A DNA stretch of 64,000 nt from Apostichopus japonicus. Taxonomy: Eukaryota; Echinodermata; Holothuroidea; Aspidochirotida; Stichopodidae. The position numbers and the translations under genes were made by a program. The stretch spans positions 22,533,984 through 22,597,983 of the forward strand of contig NC_092564.1 of the NCBI RefSeq assembly GCF_037975245.1. The letters are read 5' to 3'. Shown one piece after another: positions 35,901 to 47,900 of this stretch; within the stretch, counting starts at the first letter, position 1, and each line of letters starts with the position of its first letter. The notes under the pieces are model-generated. The model did not search any database, was not told where the DNA came from, and was given only the letters and a program-made list of their open reading frames with translations.

Positions 35901-38900
35901 GCTTTAGGTAGCATACGCCCATTAAAAGCCCCATTGACTTACACACTAAGTCACAAAAAGCAATGTGGTCACTAAGTCTAGATAGAACTCACATAGCTGA
36001 ATGCTACCCATCACTGGATAGCTGACAAAAGCATATCATGGCACCATCAATTTTCCGTATAATGACCATGTAGATCTTTTTGCTATCAGAGCCTGAAGTT
36101 TTTGTCACTTGTAAACAAACCTCTTCACTTCGTAGCAAACTTTTTTGCAAGAAGACAAAATATGAAATGTTTTTAATGAAAATTTGTGAAAATATCTGGA
36201 TGGGTGGATCATGTATGCTGTCTCTAAGATTCCTATTGCCAATTGACTTCCTGTGATTACCAAGTTATGTGTATTTGTGCACAGGCTCACATGTTAAGTA
36301 GATGTTGAAACCATTCTTATTACCAAAGCTACAGTATTTACAGACTGAGTAGAAGCAATTGGTACTCTACCTGTTTTTTTGTTGTTTCTCTAGGTGAAAC
36401 CAAATTCCAAGAAGACAAAGAGTGGTTACCTTTCAGTTGGAGTAGAGTGTTATGGGGGTGGTATCTGGCACACCTGGTTTGATAGAGACCTTACCATAGC
36501 AGGCAGAGTTCTTCTCAAGGTAAGCTTTTAAGCATTAGTCAGTGCAACATGATGCAGTGCAATACAATGGTGAGGGAGTGGGGGGGGCATGATGTGGATG
36601 AAAAAGTCAAAAGGTTAAACTTCATTGTAACCAAAACAATGCTTTTGCCGTTAAGAGCAGGGTCACATTTTTGTGACAATACATCACAAAGTTCTATTAA
36701 AGTTTTGGATCCACAGCACAACATAAAGTTCATCCGCTCTTTACTATTGAGCTTTTGTGTTAACAGCCTTGATCTCATACAAGCATCCACAGCCATGAAA
36801 GGTTGTACTCACTTAGGTTAATTAATATACTATGTATTTAGTTTAAGTACCTGATACTTTTTGATGTATAGTGTTTACAAGTCAAGACATCACACACTAT
36901 TGTACAGATTCCCATGTCTTCTTCAAGGGAATACAAAATTATTCGTTTGGCTATTATGAACATTCTATGACAGAAAGTGGCTGACAGCGTCATACTCATG
37001 TAGTAAATAATGACTTTCAATGTGTTTATTAACATCAATTGGCAAAGGTCATGAGTTGAAAAAGGTGCGTTGCAAACCCTTTAACCATAAGGCCCATGCT
37101 CTTTAAAACTTAGTGGGTGTATAAATAATGGATGTTTGTGCAGAGTAATGACATCATATCAGTCATAAAACCATATTTTGGGAGTAGATCTGCAGCTCCA
37201 CAGATCCCTATTTGTTTAACATTTACCTTTAATGCTCACTCTCTCTTTATAAAGGATGAAAACAATCATATCACCCACCGTCTTGTGCATGTGAAGAAAC
37301 CGATCCTTAGAGTACCAAACATTGCCATTCATCTGTTTCGTGAACACAATACAAAGTTTGCACCAAACAAGGAAACTGAAATGTGAGTAAAGCTCTTACA
37401 TCTTCATTCTGTGATTTTGAATCTAAAAATATTACGATAAGGAGCAGAAGTGGTTCCTGTGAGGCTCTGAGTTTTTCTCAACCAGAAATTAAACTTTCAC
37501 TCATCCGGAAAATTTGCTCAGCAGCAAAGATCATTACAGGATGTTGGAAAGTTAATAGGATTGTCATCAACTGTTAGAATGCTACAAAATTTGCTAAAAA
37601 TTGACAAACTGCACTTTCACGAAAAGTTTTTCCGATTTAAAGTCATGCCCAACGTAGAGTTAGATTTTTTTATGGAGCACCAAATGAGAATTTGTAGAAC
37701 GGTTGCTGAAAGTTGTTATTATTCTCTCAGGGTCCCCATCATCGCCACCACTGCTCAGCAGGAATTAGAAAAACCAGCAGGTACAACGGAAACACTATCA
37801 CAAGCTGTAAGTTACAAAACCATTTCACAGATTTTTCCATGCATATATGGATTCATGGTATGTGAACGTTGCACCTGTGAATGTTAACGCTTAACTGATT
37901 TCACCGGCCATAGAGGAGGAAACGGATTCTTGGTTCATCACTATTTTTGAAGTGGCCTCCTGTGGTAGCTTATAGTACATGATTATGATCAAATTCATAT
38001 TGGTTTGACACCCACCCCTCCCCCTCCTCCCCCTCCCCATTCCTTCCCCCATAAAAACTCAGTCACTAGAAGGTGCAATTAAGCAAGGTACCTTGTCTTT
38101 AGACAATTTGACCCAGGTTTTCCCTCCATTCATCAAGAACTTTGAAACCTGGCAATGTCAGTCATGACTGAGTAATGGCATTTACATGCTCTGTCCAGCA
38201 TGCTAATATTGAACGCAATATGTAGACTCTACTTTAGTAATCATTAACAGAATATGGACAAGAACAGCCCTGTATTGCCATTGCACACTTCTCCCTAATC
38301 ACTCTTAAACCAACCTTGAGTAATTTAAGAAACCAAACCAGGAAAAAGGCAGCTGTGGAGCCAAAGCCATGTTACAACTTTAATACCATAACAGACACAA
38401 GCACCCATGCATGGATCCCTGAACCATAGGAATTACTTGTTACCCTAGATCTTAAAGTTTTATTGTTTGGAAATAAATATATGCTGTTTGTACTGTTTTT
38501 TATTTTACATTCTCTGGTATAATAATGTTACCCACCTGCAGGAAATCAAACATCATCCCTTATTTGTGAAACTGTTGTGTGATGAACTTGAATGTAAGCC
38601 GGAACAGATAATGGACTTTGAGCTTTGTCTGACAGACACACAGCCAGCTGTGAGTATTTACGAGTAGAGAATAGCATTACTTTGTCACTATTTGAAGTTT
38701 TCGTACACTGAGGAAAAAAAGAATAATTGAAATGAAAAATATGAATGATGAGGAGAAATGTGACAGTTGAGTGTCGTCTTCTCTATCAGCTGCACTTCCT
38801 TTCTCTTAATCAAGATTGTTGACTTTGTTTTTCTAGTTTAAAGGGTGTTTTGCAACTGTTTAAGTTTGTAATGCATTGACTATATGAACACCTAAAGTAC

Positions 38901-41900
38901 TCTTGTGCTCAGTGAATACATGTGAGCCAAGCAGTTACATATTGATAAAATCAGATGCTGAAACAAGTAGCAGACATATATACTAATACAAATGGTGTGA
39001 ATCTGCAATTTCATGAAATTGTTGTGAATGTGATGACACAGAGCTAAATTAAGGAGACTTTCTGCCAAAGCGAGGGTGTAAGGGAGGTGCAAGGGAGGGG
39101 GTCTAGGGGTGGACCTGGAAATCAAAGGTTGTCTATCTTGGTACTGTACTTAATTAACAACCTTAATACAACACAAAATTTGTCCTTTGTTAGTGTGAAG
39201 GAAGAGTGAATAGCTCAAAACTAAAGAATTTGTTAGGCTTGACTCATTTACCAATTCCTGACAAATTTGCATCACAACCAACCAATTTAGAAGCGATGAA
39301 CTTACTGTGATAAAGACATAAGTCTACTAGATAGTAATATGGGAATACTCTTACATATTCTTTACCACAATGTTTGATAGTCCAGCATGTATCCAACACA
39401 CATGCCTGTGTCACTTCTTATCTTGTGTGTGTCTCTGTGGTGGAACATATACCATCTTGAAAATCTTACCTAAGAAATTTACATTGTTATGAAAGTTTGA
39501 GTGCAAAAACAAAGTCCGTTGGGCTGTTTTCTTGGTAATATATTAGTATGGCTAGAGACTGTTAAGTACAGTATGATTTGAAGGCCATGAAAAATCACAG
39601 CTGCAATGAGCCTTACAGTTTTCTTTGAGGATAAGATTGTACAAAAATTGTTATGGTCAAAGTGAATTATTGTAATAGGATACCCACTTGATAAATCAGT
39701 GTTCTTATGTATGTTGTATGGTAAGACTCTTAACAACATTTGTTAATTATTACGCTGTTATCTGTTGAAATGATAAAAGAAGGGTAAATCCTTCACAGAA
39801 AAGTATAACATAGCATGCAAAGAAAGTATGAATGAAAGAATCTCCATTTAATACATTTATAGAGAATTTTTGGGAGAACTAACACTTTGTTGTACTTTCT
39901 TGGGGCCATGTTGTCATATTTGTGCTAACTGGTGACATCTTTCCATTTCAGACCATTGGTGGGGCTCTGGATGAATTCATATTCTCACCTAGACTGGACA
40001 ACCAAGTCAACTGCTTTTGTGCCTTAACGGTAAAACATTCTTCCAGATTCTTCTATGACATTGCCTCTTCCATCAAAAGTGCTGTTTCTAAAGGATGTAA
40101 TTTTTACTTTTTTAGGTATTAGATCTGTCTCATAATAACAATTTAAGAGTGAGTAACCTAGGACTCAATGGTATAGCAATGTAAGTTGTGGCTATCATTT
40201 AGTGTGGTAAGTTGTTGCTATCATTAGTGTAGTTAGGTGGCTATCATTAGTGTGGTTAAATTACCACAAGTTTAGACTTGCTTGATGTTTTGGTGTCTGG
40301 TATTCAATCATCGGCAATAAAATGATTGGGAAGTTATAAACGAACATTGATATGGCAAACACACATGAATTGCTGGCTGTGTGCTTTCATGGAGAGGACC
40401 ATTACCAGATGCTTAAGTGTAATGTTTTAAGCAGGAACCATTGTAAATATATTCTGCATGTTTAATCTCTCTTAAACTCTTGTTTTCATATACAGGGGTT
40501 AATCCAGTCCTGTAAAGATGGTTCCTTTGAAATAGATCCCAATGTACGGATGATGCTCCTATTTGACAATGAAGAGGTGGGTCTTTGAAGGATTTATTCC
40601 AAGCAAGAAAGATTCTTGGGTTACCAAAGGCAGAATTACTCTTTATCTTCAAAATAAACTTTGTCTACCTTTCCAGAAATAAAGTATTGAGTGTTTTGGT
40701 CATATTTTAGTGCTCTGCTACTCTCTGCTGTTACATAGGCATATATACATTATCCTGGACCGACTATGTCAATGTGGAGATGCGCAAAAAAATGTACCAA
40801 CCATGGAGGGTCACGTGACATGCTCCCTTGTAGCACTCAACCCTTATAGTGTTCCTTAAAGTATATTTTACTACTAATGTCATGATCTCATAACTACCAC
40901 CTTCCTTTGAGCTACATTAACAGATGTAATCTAGCTAAGTGGTACATTTTTCCAATTTCACTTTTGTTAACTCTTTCAAACAATCGGACTGCAGCTGGAA
41001 CACATACAGCTTTAATATCAGGACTGTACACAAATTTACATATACACCAGAAGCAGATGACAGGATTTGTCATTCCTTAGAAACACAAGGCTCCTTGCAA
41101 TGTTTGGATGCAAACAAGTGCATATGATATGCTAGGAGTGACCGCCATAAGCAATCTATAAGACTGATCTGACAGTAGATGTTCGCATAGTAGTAGTCAG
41201 GGTCCATGCAGATCAAGCTATATATGAGATGGAAAGAAAATCTCAACAACGTTAGCATCCAAACCTAAGCAATTATTCTCAAATTTACCGTAAGTGTCCG
41301 TTTATAGTGGTTTTCTGTTGTCTACGGAACGCTCATCTCTTCAAAGTGACAAAGAGTTAAAATAATATGTAAGTAGCACCTGGTAGCATGTCACATGACC
41401 CACCAGTGTTGGTACGTTTTCATACCTGTGGAGTGCTCTTCCCAGGACATTTTAACTGCAATGTGCTGTCACTCCATGTACCATTGATCCTTACCAGTTA
41501 CTCTTTGCAGGATCATCTGTAGAATTGTTAGCTGGTATACAACCTCACTGTGTATTGTAGTTTCTATTGTAACAACACACAGTTCCACCTTTGGAGTGGG
41601 TATATTTGTTTCCTATGCTATGATGTTTTGATAGCTATTGGTGCTTTCAGCCTTTTCTGTATTATATGTCCTAACCTGCCTAAGACTTGATGAACAAATC
41701 TATCTTCTGTCTTGCAATTTCTAACATCCCTTATTGATTCCTTGCGGAAGGCTGAAGGGATCTATGCGATGGTGATGGCAGGTGTGTGTGGGTGTATGTA
41801 TGTGTGTGTATGTATATGAAGCCTTGGCTTATAAACACGATATCTTAAGAACCAAAAGTTGCCTAAACTTGAAACTTGCTTCATAGATTGAACCTGGTAA

Positions 41901-44900
41901 GTAGATGATCCCTATTGTTTCTATGGAAGTCAAAGGTCATTTTAGGTTAAGAGAGGTGAAGGTCTGAAAACCTTGTAAACACGATATTTCAAGAAGTGAA
42001 AGTTGCTTGAACTTCAAATTTGGTATGTCGGTAGCCATTAGTGATTAGATGTTCTCAATCCTTTTCATGAAGGTCAAAGGTCATTCTAGGTCACTAGAGG
42101 GCAAACGCTGAAAACCTTGTAAACACGATATCTCAAGAAGTAGAAGTTGCTTTAACTTTAAACTTAGTATGTTGGTAGCCCTCGGTAAGCAGATGATCCC
42201 TATTGTTTTTCATGGAGGACAAAGGTTGTTTGATTCAACAGATGTCAAAGTCTGAGAAATCTGAAATGTGATAACTTCAGAAGTTGCTTTGAACTTCAAA
42301 CTTGGTATGTACATAGCCCTTGCTAAATACATGTCTACAGTTTCTCTTGAGGTCAAAGTTCATTTAAGGACAATTACAGTTTACAGTCAGAATAAGTCTG
42401 ACTATGCAGAATTTAAGTTTGTTTGACCTTCAACCCTCTTTGCATAGGTATAAATTAATCAATTCTGCAGAACTTGCCATCTCTGCTCAGCAATTCAGAT
42501 CGTTGGAAAAGCTTTTATCTAAAGTTTCTTCTCATATTGGCAAGGAATCACTAAGTCATTTGACTTTCTGGTTTTCAAGAATGTGTATGTGCAATGGCTA
42601 TAACATACTTGTTTAATATGCTTGTATAACATGCTTGTATAACATACTTGTACAACGTACTTGTATAATAAATATACATACATCTATAACAAATCTTGTT
42701 TATTACTAGTATTTGTTATTTAAACTTTGTATATGGATAGTCACTGCTATAAGTTCAATACTGTCAGTCCAATGCCATTTTTTTTTACAACAAACAGGTT
42801 GGATCTGAGAGTGCACAAGGAGCTGGATCTTCATTGACAGAGTGGCTGATGAGGAGACTAGCTGGTGAAGGAAATAAATTTGAAGAAGCAATTCCAAAAT
42901 CTCTCCTGATAAGTGCAGACCAGGCCCATGCAGTACACCCTAACTATGCGTAAGTTAAATTTACCTCTCTTTCCCCATTTTTTTTTTGGGGGGGGGGGGT
43001 GGGAATGGGTAAGATTTGGTTTTATATGATACCATCAATCTTTAAACCTTTCCAATACATCTGATGGGTCCAGGTGGGAGGAGGAGAAGGAATAATTGGG
43101 AATGTTTGGAAATAAAAGATCAATAAAGAATGAATCCAAATCAAAACAGGCTTTTTGCACCTTTGTTTGGGAATATGTTAATCATCACATGTATCAAGGA
43201 AAAGAAAAGTGGGCTAAATAGTTGAGGTATAAATTTCCTTCCAGATTTGGAAAAGTTGGAAGCTCTGCCTTTCTATAAGAAAACATTAATATATCAATTA
43301 AATATTTAGTTGGAGGAATATTTCTGACACAATAAACAAGTTCTGAGGCGAAAGTGTTGTGTGTAATCTCAACACCAGGTTGCTTCGAGTTTTAGCACAA
43401 TATAACCAGAACATCGGCTTTTAGTTGTTGAAATTTGACATTCCAGTAAAGTTTTCTGGGCCACTTGAAGGTCTAAATAATGCCAGTGATTTGTGTGTAT
43501 TTCATGGTACTCCCTATATGAGCCTGTACTCAGATATTGGTACCTATTTTCAATTGTGGGCAAGGCTGTGAGCCCCCTAGTCTGTAAATATGTTAGTTTT
43601 TTTAGCTCGTACCAACATGTAGTGCTGGTTGAGCTATTGTACATCATGCTTTCTATCTATCTATCCATCTGTTCACACTTGTAAACCTGCTTCTTTTCCT
43701 ACAAATAGCAATGGATATTAATGAAAGTTTGTCATAATCATCTACTGTATGACTGATGGTGCCGAGAGGGTGTTTACGATTTTTAGATCAATGGTCATCA
43801 AGGGATCAGTAAGGGTCAATCTTAGGGTCAATGCTTCAAATGGCTTGTTGTTGTGCATTGTTCAATGGATATAGATGGTCCATGGGATGTGGACCATCAT
43901 GTGTGTTTGATCATTTGAGGTCAAAGGTCATCTAGGGGTCATTAGGGGTCAATCTGTTACAAATCTTCAAAATACTTCTTCTCCTACAAATAGCAATGGA
44001 TATGAATGGAAGTTAGTCATAATCATCTGTGACTGGTGGTTCCTATAGGGCATTGATGATTTATAGATGAAAGGCCATTAAGGGGTCAATAGTGGTCTAG
44101 GGTGAATGCTTCAAATTGCTTGTTCTTGTGCATGGTTCAATGGATTTGGATGTAACTTGGAGACAATGGTCCATGGGTGGTGGACCATCATACATATGTT
44201 TGATAAATTGAGGTCAACCTCATCTAGGGGTCATTTGGGGTCATTGTTTTGAAAACATCCAAAATGCTTCTAAGGATACCAATGGCTGTTAATGAAAGTT
44301 GGGTGATATTGATCCATGACAGATGTTTCATATTGACAGTTTAGTATTTTTTATTTTAGTTAAAGGTCATCTAGGGGTCAGTAGGGATCAATCTATGAAA
44401 ACCTTCAACTGCTTTTTCCCTACAGATAGCAATAGATATTAATTAAAGTTAGTCATAGTCAGCTATAAGTACTTAAATCCAATACAGGTAGGCTCATTTA
44501 TTAAGAAACACTTGTCCAAATGATCAATCTGGTATGAGCTACTGCACCTTTGGTGCTCTAGTTAGAAGAGATTTGTTAGTATGTGCCAGTGCCTTTGTGT
44601 GTGGATTGGTATATTTCATAAACTGATACACATGTGTATTTAATGCATATAACACTACATTCTTGGCAGTCCATGTGCATATATTCATTGCAATGCTTTT
44701 CTTTTTTTCTGGTGTTGGTTCAACAGGGACAAGCATGAAGATAATCATAAGGCAGCTATGCATGCGGTAATTATTAATTTCCTCTCCCTCATTGCTAGTA
44801 TTGATGTTAGGTCATAACACATCTAGTATATTAAATTCTGGTACTATGTTACTAGTTGTCAATCCACAGGAAACAACCTAAAGTGTATACCATTGTTGGA

Positions 44901-47900
44901 TGCTAAACGAATGTCAGATGCTTTACCAATATCAGATGCTATACCAAATGTCAGATGCTATACCAATATCAGATGCTATACGAATGTCAGTTGCTTTACC
45001 AATGTTAGATGCTATATCAATTTCAGATGCTATATTAATATCAGATGCTTTACCAATGTTAGATGCTATACCAATGTTAGATGCTATACCAATGTCAGAT
45101 GCTATACCAATGTTAGATGCTATACCAATGTCAGATGCTTTACCAATGTTAGATGCTATACCAATGTTGGATGCTATACCATTGTTGGATGCTACACCAA
45201 TGTCAGATGCTTTACTAATGTTAGTTAGATGTTATACCCATGTCAGATGCTATACCAATGTTAGATGATATATCAATTTTTGATGCTATACAATTGTTGG
45301 ATGCTATACCAATATCAGATGCTTTACCAATGTTAGATGCTATACCAATGTTGGATGCTATACAATTGTTGGATGCTATACCAATGTCAGATGCTTTAAT
45401 AATGTTAGTTAGATGTTATACCATTATCAGTTGCTATACCAATGTTAAATGCTATCCACATTTCTGTTGCTATCCCCAATGTCACTTTGCCTTTCCTTAT
45501 AAAATAAAGACTTCATATTAAATGATGACTTTTGTATCGATTTTACTGTTACTACAGGGACCTGTGCTGAAGTTCAACAGTAACCAGAGATATGCAACAA
45601 CTGCTGTAACAGCCACCCTCATTAGAATGGTAGCAGAGAAAGCAAATGTGCCCTTACAGGTAAAGTAAATGAGTTCATTGCATAGCAGCATTAACTGGTA
45701 TCATGCTAGTTAGTGTATCTACTATTATTTATAGCATCAAACAGAACACATCACCATCTTGACCATCAGGGATCTTTGAACACACAGCAAGCTAATTCAT
45801 TTCATAAAGCCTCTCTGAGTAACCATGACAACCAGTTTTGCAATACTTGTGAAGTTGAGTGACTAATGAAGCTAAACGGCATTTTGTGTGATTCATAGAA
45901 TATCTTGGAATTTCCCAAGTTAGTACTAGTAGCAGGTACAACCGCCCATAAGTGAGTACTATTCCTTCAAAATCCTAAGTTTCCTTCTGTGATTCACTCG
46001 TTTCATTACATGTATTATTATCCCTTGCAAACCAGTATGAGCACCCTGTTGAATGTATGCTGAAGCTAGCACTTCAAAGAAAATACTCAAGCATTTACTC
46101 TTAGCTTGTAATATTTATTTGCATGTGCTGTCCATGTGGATCTCCTATACCCTTAGATGTGACAGTACTATCCATGTGGATGTCCTGTGCCCTTAGATGT
46201 TGACAGTGCTATCCATGTGGATATCCTGGGCCCTTAGATGTGACAGTGCTGTCCCTGTGGATGCCCTGTGCCCTTAGATGTGACAGTGTTGTCCCTGTGG
46301 ATGCTCTATGCCTTAGATATGACAGTGCTCTCCATGTGGATGTCCTGTACCCTTAGATGTGACAGTGCTATCCATGTGGATGTCCTGTACCCTTAGATGT
46401 GACTGCTATCCATGTGGATCTCCTATACCCTTAGATGCGACAGTGCTATCCATGTGGATGTCCTATAACCTTAGATGTGACAGTGCTATCCGTGTGGATG
46501 TCCTATACCCTTAGATGTGACAGTGCTATCCGTGTGGATGTCCTATACCCTTAGATGTGACAGTGCTATCCATGTGGATCTCCTATACCCTTAGATGGGA
46601 CAGTGCTATCCATGTGGATGTCCTATACCCTTAGATGTGACAGTGCTATCCATGTGGATGTCCTATACCCTTAGATGTGACAGTGCTATCCATGTGGATG
46701 TCCTATACCCTCAGATGTGACAGTGCTATCCATGTGGATGTCCTGTACCCTTAGATGTGGCAGTGCTATCCATGTGGATGTCCTATACCCTTAGATGTGA
46801 CAGTGCTATCCATGTGAATGTCCTTTACCCTTAGTTGTGACAGTGCTATCCATGTGGATGTCCTATATCCTTAGATGTGACAGTGCTATCCATGTGGATG
46901 TCCTATATCCTTAGATGTGACAGTGCTATCCATGTGGATGTCCTATACCCTTAGATGTGACGGTGCTATCCATGTGGATGTCCTATACCCTTAGTTGTGA
47001 CGGTGCTATCCATGTGGATGTCCTATACCCTTAGTTGTGACGGTGCTATCCATGTGGATGTCCTATACCCTTAGATGTGACGGTGCTATCCATGTGGATG
47101 TCCTAAACCTTTAGATGTGACGGTGCTATCCATGTGGATCTCCTATACCCTTAGATGTGACGGTGCTATCCATGTGGATCTCCTATACCCTTAGATGTGA
47201 CGGTGCTATCCATGTGGATGTCCTATACCCTTAGATGTGACGGTGCTATCCATGTGGATGTCCTATACCCTTAGATGTGACGGTGCTATCCATGTGGATG
47301 TCCTATACCCTTAGATGTGACGGTGCTATCCATGTGGATCTCCTATACCCTTAGATGTGACGGTGCTATCCATGTGGATGTCCTATACCCTTAGATGTGA
47401 CGGTGCTATCCATGTGGATGTCCTATACCCTTAGATGTGACGGTGCTATCCATGTGGATGTCCTATACCCTTAGATGTGACGGTGCTATCCATGTGGATG
47501 TCCTATACCCTTAGATGTGTCAGTGCTATCCATGTGGATGTCCTATACCTTTAGATGTGACAGTGCTATCCATGTGGATGTCCTATACCCTTAGATGTGT
47601 CAGTGCTATCTATGTGGATGTCCTATACCTTTAGATGTGACAGTGCTATCCATGTGGATGTCCTATACCCTTAGATGTGAAAGTGCTATCCATGTGGATG
47701 TCCTATACCCTTAGATGTGTCAGTGCTATCCATGTGGATGTCCTATACCTTTAGATGTGACAGTGCTATCCATGTGGATGTCCTATACCCTTAGATGTGT
47801 CAGTGCTATCCATGTGGATGTCCTATACCTTTAGATGTGACAGTGCTATCCATGTGGATGTCCTATACCCTTAGATGTGACAGTGCTATCCATGTGGATC

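Larger units (their letters stand above)
28826..35906 (+). repeat. Splice-donor-derived ~41-bp minisatellite in DNPEP intron 4
   Basis: The unit is roughly TGCACACTGACAGTCTAAGC, then TTAGAG, then GTGAGTGTCTAAATA. It matches the last ~28 nt of DNPEP exon 4 plus the first ~15 nt of the intron (GGTGCACACACTGACAGTCC, ATGCTTAAAG, GTGAGTGTCC). The authentic exon end (28843-28870) is therefore the first member of the array. Members near the exon use GTGTATATAACTACACACAC spacers; later ones use GTGTCTAAATATGCACAC. About 50 units occur in three blocks (28826-28972, 32800-34418, 35628-35906), split by two transposon insertions. Nearly every unit keeps an AGAG|GTGAGT donor consensus. Confidence 0.93.

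Noticed and set aside
44893-45521. Plus-strand ORFs of 93-122 aa (DAIPMS repeats)
   Set aside because: Product of an 18-bp minisatellite inside DNPEP intron 12, with no splice signals or start context supporting an exon.
45640-46330. Origin of the 40-bp array from the DNPEP exon 13 border
   Set aside because: Only ~10 nt (TGTGCCCTTA) match the exon end; too short to claim, unlike the exon 4 case.
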